28,203 nucleotides of DNA from Paraglomus occultum (Eukaryota; Glomeromycota; Glomeromycetes; Paraglomerales; Paraglomeraceae). Under the pieces are notes generated by a model. The model had not been told where the DNA came from. It was given only the letters and a program-made list of their open reading frames with translations, and made no database searches. The translations under genes were made by a program, and so were the position numbers. Where the stretch lies: positions 1 to 28,203 of the forward strand of contig CAJVPJ010000334.1 in assembly GCA_910592205.1 (NCBI GenBank). Reading direction: 5' to 3'. Of the stretch, positions 1 to 9,705 are shown in pieces. Numbering within the stretch: position 1 is the first letter of the stretch; each line of letters starts with the position of its first letter.

Positions 1-814
1 TTTGTATTATTTCGATATATTATTGGCAAATTACGAATATTGACGTGTTTAAAGCATCGTGGATTTGCATATTTGCCGATTACAAGTGGATTTAGCTTAT
101 GCGATCCATCAGCGTTTGTACAAAGCGCAATTGAAAGGCGTTCTTTATCTTTCTTGCGACCTGCAAGACGCCTCGTAGCCAACGACTGGTCTGGCTCCAG
201 TCTAAAGAGTAAATTTAGTATTGAATTTTTACATTAAATATTTTAACGCATAATTACCATATTTACCGATAGAAAAGGCCAGTCTCGTCCATGTTATAAA
301 TACGTTCGGGAGGATAATTAATGCATATTTCATGCAACTGTGGCAGGGCCTCGGCAACAATACTCAAATTAACTGATGCTCCTTCCCCTTGAAGCTTTAT
401 TTGATGAATGCTGTTTCGAATTTTGAATTTTTGGAGCCACCCAACAGAAAAGTTTAATGCACCTTCAGGAATTCCCAGTCCGTTCGCTAGTGTTTTGGCC
501 CGCTCGATTAGAATAGCATCACTTAATACTGTTTGATGCTGCCGCATTAAGACGAATTCCTTAAGCGCTTGTTCGAGTTCTGGGTATGTAACCGATCTGT
601 CTCTTTTTGCATTTGGAGCAATGATTTCTTTTTCAGAAAGTAACTAGTTGCTTCTTTGCAAAATTCGTGTTATAGTAGACACATTAACCCTGACTTGCCA
701 TTTATTTTCGATCCAATTAACATACTCTGCACGAGATTTCTTATGATCGCGAGCATACAGGCAAAGTTCGTATTTTTGCGAATCTGTCAAAGTTGTCTTA
801 CTTTTTGGCGGCAT
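1..814 (-). pseudogene. Tigger/pogo transposase (CENP-B-like HTH + DDE), one nonsense codon, partial at the window edge
   Basis: Cut-and-paste transposase of the pogo/Tigger group. The start ATG at 814 begins MPPKSKTTLTDSQ, followed by a Psq-like helix-turn-helix (about residues 8-55). In-frame TAG codon 57 (644-646) interrupts it. The frame then continues into a second, CENP-B/Tc5-type helix-turn-helix (SDAILIERAK, GWLQKFK), and then YNMDETGLFYR, which holds the first catalytic Asp of the DDE nuclease. A 65-base intron (266-202, GTAAAT...TTTAG) splits that Arg codon. After splicing, translation resumes with LEPDQSLATRRLAGRKKDKE, a typical Tigger stretch, and stays open to base 1. Apart from the stop codon the part visible is intact, so decay is recent. 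The catalytic C-terminal half cannot be judged here. Confidence 0.85.
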
Positions 815-1351
815 GATGAATTATTTTATTAAAGGTGAAATTTCAGTACAATCCTCGAACTAACAATTAGTTATAAACGATTTTATACTATGACCACGAT
901 GGCATGCTTAAATAGTGGCTAACTGTTACAATCGTAAATTATTACAGAATATGATATTAAGATGTTCGTCCACTGTTGACTATTGATGTCTAAATAAATA
1001 CATGACCTGATGTTATTACAGAACTGTATTATCTCATCTCGAATACCAGAAAATAGTTCGCTTGCGTAATAGTAAAGTGGAATGATTATAGCATGGATTC
1101 TCTATTCGTTACATTTTATGATCCGATAATTTGTTATTGTCTTATGACCTGGGAATGGTAAAGTCTTTAACTCGCCGAATTTCATTGGTCATGGACATTG
1201 ACTGACTATACCATATTTAGCTTCTAGATCACGTGTGTGCATTTACGGAGATTATTTCATATAGCCGGGACCGCAAAATTCATTGCACGTGCAGAATATA
1301 GAGAGTGTGCATTTATCATTAAGTCCCGAGGTTGGGACCATCAAATAGCAC

Positions 1352-1404
1352 GCATTTAGGGAGACTGTGCATTTAGGGAGAGTGCATTTAGGGAGAGTTC
1401 ACTG
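1352..1404. repeat. Subterminal iterons and TIR of the Tigger element
   Basis: Three copies of GCATTTAGGGAGA lie at 1352-1364, 1369-1381 and 1384-1396, just inside the terminal CACTG. Looser copies of GTGCATTTA occur further in, near 1236 and 1308. Such iterated motifs at pogo-type ends are plausibly the transposase binding sites (inference). Confidence 0.75.
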
Positions 1405-1834
1405 TATCTCCTTTCCATACTGCAATTGAGTTTGGAACCCACAGCCATTCACGAATTGTAGGTGCATCATCAGTGAAACTGGTAAGCTTCAGCCCCTTCA
1501 ACCTATGTGCTTGCTCTTCTAGTGCACTCTGGGGAGTATAAGTAAACACAAAAAGTAATTAATATTAAATATGAAGCTCTGTGGGATCTGCTCTACATAT
1601 ACATGCACAAATGGAAGCATTACTCACCACAAGAGCATAAAGGAGTTCAAACACCTCCAGGTATTTCTCAACCTCATTAAAACGAAATGTATTGTTGCCG
1701 ATTTGATCTGAGATAAGCTGTAAATGCTTTGGCATCCTTGATGCTTTTAACCTCCACCTCAATCCAGTCAAATGCATACTCCTTGTATACAGATTGGATT
1801 GCCTTAAAGAGAGGGACAATCCTTTCAACTGTAT
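1405..1834 (-). pseudogene. Truncated inverted copy of the nuclease-like gene at 10190-12460
   Basis: Read on the minus strand, this stretch is nearly identical to exons 6-8 of the gene at 10190-12460, including the last intron (1627 down to 1529), which matches with few differences. Relative to the intact copy it lacks about 640 bases: GATGCCAAAGC joins directly to ACAGCTTATCTCAG near 1721-1725, removing the region that carries the conserved KADG and EVSGG motifs. The junction shifts the frame and leads to stop codons. The last exon (from 1528) continues past the point where the plus-strand copy diverges, reading LWVPNSIAVWKGD, and is then broken by the Tigger element whose end is at 1404. 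Homology to the other copy stops abruptly at about 1834. Confidence 0.85.
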
Positions 1835-1839
1835 CAATC

Positions 1840-2623
1840 AAAAGCATTCCGAACTGTGACTGTTTCTTCTGTGGAAAACCTGAGATCTGAATTCATTTGA
1901 ATAGCAAGAAATGAGTGGATAATTATAGACAGAACAGAATCATGAAGAAATCATAAAACTAGCCACATAAAATATACTTACAATATGTTCTAAGGGTCCT
2001 GGTTTTAGCATAAGGCCATGCTCTGTGGACCATCATTCTTGTGCTAGTGAGGTAGACAGATCCTCCAGCCGTTCAATCTTTTTTTCAGTTTCTTGGTTGA
2101 ATCGTGCATTGGCAATGTAGTCATACTTAGAATCTGTAAGGTGCATCTGATCTGCCATGCAAGTACGGCACCCATGATTTGCTCCATGTCTCTTCACCCT
2201 TGCAAAATCGTTCCCTTGTGGCAAATCAGCAGTGACACAGCCTATTGCTGCAACAATCCAAAACCTGATTCTGTTCACACATCTAACCCATTCCCAGTCC
2301 GAATAATGAAGTCAGAAAGAAAAAAGCATGAGACAGGAAATGTTAAAAGTGGAACTGCAACAACATTCCCACCATCACTCCTATTCTACTTAACCCAAGT
2401 GTATAGTATCCTGCTTATTTGCTTTTGAAACAAGTTCACGTATAACCTAACCTTTGCTAGGCTCTGCTCTGCTCTATGTCCCAACTCAATCCTTACCTTG
2501 TTGTTTTTTGTTGTTCTGTTGTTGCAAGTATGCTTGGAAAATTGCTCCATGTTTAGCATTTGGATGGTTTTTTGTGTATTAGGTAGCAAGCTCATCATAT
2601 GCTTCTAGATCAACGTTGTCCAT
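1840..2623 (-). pseudogene. tnp2 (CACTA/Plavaka)-like transposase fragment
   Basis: The minus-strand segment 2278-2033 reads TADLPQGNDFARVKRHGANH, followed by a Cys-x-x-Cys pair (GCRTCMAD). This resembles the zinc-binding ADLP...H.A...C..C segment of fungal Plavaka/CACTA (tnp2-type) transposases as I remember them. An in-frame TGA (around 2033) separates it from a continuing homologous-looking stretch (STEHGLMLKPGPLEHI), which ends at a good donor (GTAAGTATAT, about 1982). A possible acceptor near 1890 leads towards the nuclease-like copy. Further upstream a possible first exon starts with the ATG at 2623 (MDNVDLEAYDELAT) but soon meets stops. The fragment is clearly degenerate. The family assignment rests on one motif. 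Confidence 0.45.
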
Positions 2624-3149
2624 GTTGCAAAGAAAAAGAAAGAACGTGTTAGCTGCGCGTTTATATCTTACTGCGCTCAACGGCGTATCACGTTGCGGAA
2701 CAATTGCAAGCATCAAATCAGATTGTCTGAATTTGCCCCCCCCCTAAATATACAGTATACTAACGCTGCTTAATCAATGATGTAAGGATTAGGAACATTC
2801 GAGATCTTTTCACAATTGCTGCTATTGTTTCCATTGTATGCAATGATAATTGATACGCAGTAATTCACGCATGTTGATTACGCATTAATGACGTTTAGTT
2901 CGAATATCATGACTCAAGAAAGGTTTGCTATAAAAAACGACTGAAATTGAGCTATTTACGAAAAACTTCGCAAACTGTTTTTAACAAAATCTGTCCAACA
3001 GACTTTATCATTTTAAAATGTTTGCTTTCACAAGCGAATTTATTCTTGAATTATTGATCGGAATTATCCTTGGATTATTCCCTTTATTATAAAATTCACA
3101 AAGATTAGCTGCATATTATAAATCAAAAATTGATGACTTAATCAATTTA
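2624..3149. other. AT-rich spacer with no recognised gene
   Basis: Holds a run of ten C at about 2737-2746. There are TATAAAA-like and TTATAAAA stretches in the 220 bases before the small ORF at 3150, but nothing else I can name. Confidence 0.5.
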
Positions 3150-3487
3150 ATGGAGCCGAAAAAAAAACCGGACAAATCGGCCAACATTGACTATCCATCA
3201 AAAACCGAAACTTGTGGAAGAGCTTTAAAATCTTATTTGACAAAAAGGCTCGAATTGGACACCAATTTTTCATTTAATCAAATGGCAACCGAAATCCGCA
3301 AGCTACGCGAAGGAAAAGGCATTGCAACCTCTACGTTCAAAAACGAAAAACGAATTCGAGGAAGAGGATGCTAGAAGCCATCGAAGAATGGATTAATAAA
3401 AATGAAGAAATACATAATAGGGACAATATTATTAACAATAAGAAGTGTTACGGTCGGCGTCCAAATTTGGGTTGGGAGAGCAATTAA
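3150..3487 (+). pseudogene. Small helix-turn-helix-like protein, frameshifted
   Basis: The ORF begins MEPKKKPDKSANIDYPSKTE and continues ALKSYLTKRLELDTNFSFNQ, MATEIRKLREGKGIATSTFK. The spacing 'F-x-x-x-A-x-E-I ... G-I-A-x-S-T-F-K-x' resembles the Cro/C1-type helix-turn-helix found in small proteins of some early-diverging fungi (family view from memory). It ends at a TAG at 3372-3374. In the next frame, from 3368, a continuation reads MLEAIEEWINKNEEIHN and stops at 3487; that is the kind of final helix expected after such an HTH. The simplest reading is one frameshift around 3345-3368 in the A/G-rich stretch. An unspliced or sequencing error cannot be excluded. The basic N-terminus would suit a nuclear protein. 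Confidence 0.4.
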
Positions 3488-5160
3488 TTTGCGTATGTGT
3501 GTTCTGCCGAGGGTGGGTTTCACAATTTTGCTCGTGTCGCTGCCCTTACTACAATGATTGCTCAATTAAAGGTGAATTAAACTGATAAGTGACAATAATT
3601 ATTATATGCGCGCTTCACTTTCACACCCTATGCGACGTATTTTTCCTAGGCTCGTATCTAAATAAGGGTACCTACGATAGAATAACAACAACAATTAATC
3701 TATCACAGAATCGAAGGGGAAATTTTAATGCTAATTCTAAATAGGGCGGTTATGTAATATCAGCTCTCAGCCGACTCATTTCAAGTGCTTTCAATGACTG
3801 TGTAATATGCGAAATTGTGTTAAGAAAATAAGACAAACCGCCTAAACATAACCTTTTATTTGAAAATAACATACCATTAACCGATTGCGTTGATTGTTTT
3901 GCAACTCTCAACAAACGCTGCATTTACAGATATCCCGAAAATTCTGCAGGCCACACTCATTTGTTAAAACACTTACATAACCCCAATAACGCCACACAGC
4001 ACCATTAAACTGTCTATACGTATTGTTGTCAAATGGATATTTTTCCATGTCAGCTCCTTTCCAGACCATACGCGATAGTAATACATGAGCCATTTACCAA
4101 CTTGAATAGTTTGCCTTGGAGCATGCAGTACTAAAATTTTTCATTCGATATTCAGGGTGTAATAAACAAGACAATAAAAGGAGCAGTCGAGTAATTAGTT
4201 GTGTTGCAAGCACACTATGTTGCCAAAACTGAATGAGGTAACTCAAACTATGCACTACTTGAAATAATCGTGCCTTATTGCACTGTAAGACATTAAGTAG
4301 TTTGCAATATGATTCGAGAATCTCAGTAACCATGTGAGCTGTCGAGGCAATAGTCGGATAACTAGCTATGCCGTCGTAGGAGTGTGGCTTACCTCAGAGA
4401 TAACTAAATCGTAACTGACCTGTTAATTTGGCGTTGACGTGCTGACGTATTCGTATACGGATCGCACACACTAATCCTAGATAATTAATTATTTTCGAGA
4501 AACAAATCTCTACTATCTACCAGTGGATCAATTCGGTAGTCTGTAGTTTGGGGTCTTAATAAGAAAATAACGCGTTGAGAGTCGCTCACGGTACAAGTAT
4601 TATAACTGATCTTGCCGTTATACGATAATCGGGAATTTAGCTGCCAAGTCACACAGCTTGCCAGGTTGTACAGCCCATAATATTTCCATTTATGAAGCTG
4701 AGCATCCAATGAAAAAATAGTATTTGAGCTCGTACGACGTGGCAGGTTGTGCGACCTGGCAGGTAAATTCCTGATATAATTCCGATAGGAATTTGTGACA
4801 GCAACTCATCGGAACGGGACTTTTTTTGAGACCGAAGTGAGTTGGCTTTTTGCTGAAAGGAAAAAATTTTGCATATTAGTTCAAGAAATATTAGTTTATT
4901 GTCAACTAATTACTTACTATTACTGTTAGTCCTCGCTTCAAAGTTCGGATACTTTCTTTGTGTTTGACGTTCATGTATAGTGTCATCGGATAATTTTCTG
5001 GGGATTGTAGAAAACGTGACTTTGCCGCAGATGTATCAAAAAAGAAACCGATCTATCAAAAACGGAACGAAACTTTTGCAACAGAGGGTATCAGTGAAAA
5101 ACGTGACTGTACCGAAACGCTCGATCAGTCATGCGTATGTCATGTGACAAAAATACTTTT
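3488..5160. other. Gene-poor region with a diverged repeat unit
   Basis: No gene is recognised. Minus-strand ORFs at 3908-4333 (two open segments separated by one stop) and 4485-4709 have no motif or splice pattern I trust. The segment 3530-3800 resembles 25140-25420 (see the repeat entry). A run of ten G lies at about 5165-5174. Confidence 0.5.
3530..3800 (+). repeat. Diverged dispersed repeat, copy A
   Basis: Short blocks align in the same order and orientation with 25140-25420, for example CTTACTACAATGATTGCTCA with CTTACAACGATGGTTCAATT, ATAAGTGAC with ATAAGTGAC, and GAATCGAAGG with GAGTCGAAGG. By eye roughly two thirds of bases agree. This suggests two old copies of one unnamed element. 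Confidence 0.4.
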
Positions 5161-5282
5161 TAATGGGGGGGGGGGACTATGGCACGCATGGCTTTTCCAA
5201 GGGCAGAGTTCCGCAAAGACACTCGGGGGGTTACCCGATACAGTCTGACCCGTCCTCTGTCTAGGGGAGCAAGGCCGCGAGT

Positions 5283-5577
5283 ATGCCCACCAGACAGGGC
5301 ATGTACAACCCGCTTTCTCTCCTCTCGACCGTTCTGGCTCGGGGTGAGGCTCCGCCAAGTTTTATCTTGCCCGACCTTGCTCTACCAGAGCTCGCTGAGG
5401 TATCCGAAGGGAGTTTGGGAGAGGGCAGTGATCTACTCAATAATACTGGGTAGTGGAACCCGCTCGTTCTCAAGCGGTCGAGTCGAAGGCTACAGACACT
5501 TTCAAGATAAGTTGCACAGAGCTTTAACAAAGCTGCCGGCAGAGACAAGATTCAAAAATGGCCGATATCGACATTAG
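5283..5577 (+). CDS. Possible two-exon small protein, unknown function
   Basis: Lies in a markedly GC-richer patch (about 5165-5560). The frame starting at ATG 5283 reads MPTRQGMYNPLSLLSTVLAR and then an acidic, Leu/Glu-rich stretch (LPDLALPELAEVSEGSLGEG). It meets a stop at 5451. A donor GTAGTG at 5450 and an acceptor CTACAG at 5495 define a 46-base intron that keeps frame. The second exon (5496-5577) gives HFQDKLHRALTKLPAETRFK and ends at TAG 5577. That makes an 82-residue protein in total. I recognise no family. Support is only protein-like composition, matched splice phase and GC content. Longer overlapping open frames on both strands are an alternative explanation. Confidence 0.25.
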
Positions 5578-5735
5578 CCGTTTATGTGTGAGTATGTCAT
5601 TATTATCTTTTTGTTGCAATTGTACCTAGATATGGAGTGTACATGTATACTCAAAAGATTCCCATCCTCGGACTTCTTGTATAGCTTGTTGTCGGAATCG
5701 TGCAAATCGATGATGTGTCTGACTAACTCATGTCA
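5578..5735. other. Short spacer
   Basis: Nothing recognised between the GC-rich patch and the tandem repeats. Confidence 0.4.
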
Positions 5736-6042
5736 TGTGAGAGGCCTTCAAAACAAGATGAATGCATCTTGCAACGCGTGAATCAATGATGCAAGCATAG
5801 TAAGAGGCCGTGACAAAACAAGATGAATATATATGTAGCATCTTGTGGCCAATGCAAATAACATGCTAATACAACTGAGATCGCGTGAATCAATGATGCA
5901 AGCATAGTAAGAGGCCTTCAAATCGGTGACAAAACAAGATGAATATATATGTAGCATCTTGTGGCCAATGAAAGAACATGCTAATACAGCTGAGATTGTG
6001 TGAATCGGTGATGCAAGCATAGTAAGAGGCCTTCAAATAGGT
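5736..6042 (+). repeat. Tandem repeat, about 107-115 bp unit, roughly 2.5-3 copies
   Basis: Units begin GCGTGAATCAATGATGCAAG at 5776 and 5883. A third begins at 5998 (GTGTGAATCGGTGATGCAAG), and a shortened partial copy precedes them at 5736-5775. Each full unit carries an AAGATG...CATCTT inverted repeat around ATATATAT. Units differ by small indels (ATCGGTGAC present or absent). Short open frames here arise from the repeat and are not genes. Confidence 0.85.
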
Positions 6043-6841
6043 ACATACATATATATGCGTATATGGGTAAAGCGAGAGCGCAATGCGAAATCGGAGACTA
6101 TTCTGTTAGCGGGCCACTAAAGTTTCCCTTATACGCCTTGAGATACAACTCGCCGTTACAACAGCTACCGCGAGTTTACGTAAATACCAACAGTCTTGGC
6201 TGTCAGCAATTCCATTACCCCATGTAAGCTTCCCATTGCGAGAACAATTTGCATTACTAGTCATGAAGAGTCATGAAGAAATGTGCTTCTGATTAACTTA
6301 ACCTCTTTCATTATTGCCTTCACATTCGGATAGCGTATTGACGTAATGGTATATACTTTATATAATATGTACGATTGGCTTGCCGAAGACGCGAAATCAA
6401 TTTTCGTCATCAATCACTAATAGCACAACAACCACGAATTCAATGCTCATGAATTCATACATACGTTAAGTATAACTGTTGTCAATGTGTGTGCAAAAAA
6501 TTGACATTAAGTACGCTTTGGATTTGGATATACCGATCACTAACTCAACAACCAAGGATCCGCTGTTACTGATAACTGTTATTCATGTGTATGCAAATAA
6601 TTGACACGGAATATTACGTACGATTAAATTTGGACATACAGATTCAATTGGTTTGATTCTTCGAGGGGGCAACAGTAGTCTTCCTAAAAGCAACCACATG
6701 ATTAATCAAAATAGTCTTCTATTATTGGTAACTATAACACGGTGATTACTGACCGCGATGAGCTAGACCGACAAATCTATGAACGATTTCGCGAATATGC
6801 TGGAACCACAAAACGCCGGAAAAACAAAATTTATATCTATA
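6043..6841. other. Non-coding region containing an imperfect duplication
   Basis: No gene is seen. It contains the duplicated segment listed separately at 6413-6645. Confidence 0.5.
6413..6645 (+). repeat. Imperfect tandem duplication, about 123 bp period
   Basis: The segment from 6413 (ATCACTAATAGCACAACAACC ... ATAACTGTTGTCAATGTGTG ... GGATTTGGATATACCG) is repeated from 6536 (ATCACTAACTCAACAACC ... ATAACTGTTATTCATGTGTA ... AAATTTGGACATACAG). The copies have many substitutions and are therefore old. Confidence 0.6.
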
Positions 6842-6917
6842 TAATGCGTTTTTTTATTTTTTTTTATTTATTTTATATATATATAAAAAAATAAAAAAAA
6901 AATAAAAAAACGCGTTA
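6842..6917. repeat. 76-bp AT palindrome (perfect-stem hairpin)
   Basis: Reads TAATGCG, then T/A runs, a TATATATATA centre and the mirrored A/T runs, ending CGCGTTA. The arms are about 35 bases and pair almost fully, with one mismatch near the ends. It could be a foldback element, a replication-slippage product or a cruciform-forming site. Confidence 0.8.
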
Positions 6918-9056
6918 CTTTCTGTTTAGTTTCTGCCAATTTATTTTCTATTTCTGAATATTCCTCCAGGCGATACTAGTGAAAATGGTTAAAGAGATTT
7001 ATCGGTACCAGCATCGTAATGTGCACCCTGTTCAGCTGCAACATATAGTGTGTATGTAACGTGAAATATTTAGTAGTAAATAATTCATGAGTAATAGTAA
7101 TGATTCACACTCTCGTTTACACTCACCGCAAATAATATGTTCGTGATAATAGCTGGTGATAATGTTGCTAACGACTTCGGTTCCTACACAGATATATGCA
7201 ACATCATTAGCAGTAGCGATAATCTATATTGCAGTGGTTCGCATGAGAACGCTAATTTGTAGTCCCCTCAAATACAACTTCAAGCAAGCATGCACATACG
7301 GTACTGGCATTACTATTCGAGTTGTTCGAACTGTTAATACTGCCGTCTCGTGTCTTCCCAAAGATTTCTGGGCAACCTCATCTAATTACCTTACTGTGCT
7401 AACGTCAGTTAGACGTGCGTCGTCACCCATTTCTCTTAGTCGATGAATGTCAATTGTGTATGTCTCTTGTCTGATTCAAGTATGATTTGTGTGCATATTG
7501 AGAGCGATGTAGTGAAGGGAAGCGATTTATGGACTTATCCGCACGTTGTACTTGGCAATCTTACAAGCCACGAATAATGTAGCATCTAGTGCCGGAAGAG
7601 TATTGCGTATATAAGTGTTTGGGAGAGGTACGAACGTGATTGTAATATATTGACAAATATCTGTTTGGTATCCCGTCTTCCTCTATTTCGTGTGGTAGTT
7701 GAGTATCAAAATCGCGTATAGGAGAGATTGTCTGTGAGACGTTAACGTATTTGTTTAAAAAGTAAAGGCGAGACATAAGATGAGCACTCGAATTTAATAA
7801 AATACGTTACTCATGTACCAACACACATACTCGAACATTCTGATCGTATAAATAATAAGATCTGACGCCGGGAGACCATGCGGTATACTAATATAAATAG
7901 TAATATTGTTAATTGACAAACCCTTATGATACTTATATTCAGGATTGCTGTCTACCCTAGCCTAGGTACGGAAAATCGATTTTGGTCCACTTACAAGAAA
8001 GTAAATCTCAGTTTCAGCAGAAATAGACCGTTAGCAAAAACTACGTTAATTCCACATGTTGATTCATTGTAATTAGAAGTCAGTTTAATAATTGGTGATG
8101 TACCTGAAGCCACCATTCGCTTATGGTATAATGAAACCAACTGAAGTTTGACCGATGGAAGTTTTCCATAATATGTGTGCGATGGTGCTGTCTCTCCTCC
8201 CCCCTCGAAGCTTCGCAACTTCAGATTTCAACAGAGAAAGAGGATCATAAATTCTCTGTTTATAGATAGAGTTTACCCAAATGTCTCTTTTGCACAAACC
8301 CCGAATTTCACATCCAAACAATTACACAGAATAAGAAATATTATTACATAAAGAGCAGCTTAGTATTAGCGGATAGAAGAATAGCATATTCTAATAAAAA
8401 GACAAATATTTATTACTTTCGTAAATAATTGCTTCGAGGAAAAAACAATCGGCGACAAAAGTATTTCCCGTCTTGTGATTACCACATTAGTTGAACCTAG
8501 CCATTATAATCTTTCGACTCAGGATTATTATTTAATTCTTTGCGCATAGTGATAGCTTATATTTTCTTAATCGAAGGTTTTAAGTTTTCCACTAAATGAA
8601 ATTACGGTACAATTCGAGGTTGAATAATCTATACAAGGCCGCAGACAATATGCCCTTATCCAACTAGAGCATTCTTAGAAACGCTATAAAACCCTGAGTA
8701 TAAATCGTCATTATAATTTTTAAAAAAAAACTAGACCCCAGGTCTATCTCCCTGGTCGGTTTTCTTAAGTAGTCAAGCAATCGTTCAGTTCCACTTATTT
8801 TCTGTTCATTCATCGTTTTTTCTATCTATCATAAATAATAAATATATTACACAAATAGAACGATGTGATATTATTAAGATTATTTGTTATTACAAAGCGA
8901 GAATTATATACGTTATAACATGGTTGTTTATGCAGATAATTATTTACACGACGTGAGTATATACAATATACATTATCCTATCGACTATACAATAATGAGA
9001 GAATGTTGTTATATTAGATATTATTCTATCTATTATATACTGTATTATAATACATG
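6918..9056. other. 2.1-kb region without a recognised gene
   Basis: Open frames at 7156-7446 (+), 7561-7776 (-) and 7991-8321 (-) show no known motif, no matching splice sites and no codon pattern I can defend. A small inverted repeat, CCAGG...CCTGG, lies near 8736-8757. AT-rich sequence dominates 8820-9056. Confidence 0.5.
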
Positions 9057-9369
9057 TACAGTCAAACCTCCTCTCTGAGTGCTTGCATTTATAGAGAGCG
9101 TGCATTTAGAGAACGCCAATCATTTTGTTTCACGTGACCTCTTCGCATAATATACTAATATTAATATTAATACTATGTCTGCAAACTATTAACGGTTGTA
9201 GGTTTCAACTGAGAGAAAAGGACGTTTATTCAAATTTTTAATGAAAAATTATCTATCATTGTAGAAAGCTCCTAATACTTGTTTGCTTCCGAGAAGCGTC
9301 CTTAAGTCGTCTTACAATCTTACTTAATCGTACTAATCCACGTACCTGACAACATCGTCAATATCTTGT

Positions 9370-9705
9370 TAAGCGCCTCCTTATTGTGGGTAACCCTTTG
9401 TCTTTCAACACTATAATCCTCGTCTAAATTTTCTACATCTGCATCTTCCACTTCTACATCTTCCACTTCTATATCTTCCACGTCTTCAACTTCATGTGTG
9501 ACTAAGTCTATGATCTGTAAGTATCACTTCTGTAATAGTTTCTTCCGGATAATCGATATAAGTTTCAACGTTCATCTCGTTTCGCAGATCAAGTGCTCCA
9601 ATATCTGCATGCAGCTCCTCCCTCAACCGATTTTCATCGTCATTACTATTATATTCAATATTTGTGCAAAGTCTTTAGCCTTCTGTACCAAAATCGCATC
9701 AGTTA
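9370..9705 (-). pseudogene. Tigger transposase remnant: HTH fragment fused to C-terminal acidic tail
   Basis: The fragment order on the minus strand is a CENP-B-type HTH piece (ITDAILVQKAK), then RLREELHADIGALDLRNEMN, PEETITEVILTD, and, after a one-base frameshift near 9510, IIDLVTHEVEDVEDIEVED and DEDYSVERQRVTHNKEALNK. The IIDLVTHE-type segment followed by an acidic run is typical of Tigger C-termini. Several stop codons interrupt the part upstream of 9705. It cannot encode an active transposase. Confidence 0.7.
9425..9492 (+). repeat. 15-bp minisatellite in the Tigger tail
   Basis: Repeated (C)TTCCACTTCTACAT-type units. On the minus strand they encode the repeating acidic VEDVE/IEVED run of the transposase remnant. 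Confidence 0.7.

Larger units (their letters stand above)
1..1404 (-). mobile_element. Tigger/pogo-type DNA transposon, 5' end
   Basis: This DNA transposon reads leftward and is cut by the window edge. Its outer end is a terminal inverted repeat that begins CAGTGAACTC when read on the minus strand and finishes at 1404. A TA dinucleotide follows at 1405-1406, as expected for the Tc1/mariner/pogo superfamily, which inserts at TA. Between the end and the transposase start at 814 lie about 590 bases of non-coding subterminal DNA with repeated GCATTTAGGGAGA motifs. The transposase contains a CENP-B-type DNA-binding region and the start of a DDE domain. The element has inserted in the 3' coding part of a nuclease-like pseudogene. 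The other end and the target duplication partner are outside the window. Confidence 0.85.

Noticed and set aside
3908-4333. Two consecutive minus-strand open segments in the same frame
   Set aside because: Hydrophobic, AT-driven composition with no motif and no supported splice sites.
7156-7776. Open frames on both strands, including a minus-strand stretch reading MGDDARLTDVST
   Set aside because: Some pieces look protein-like, but I could not join them with convincing splice sites or recognise a family.
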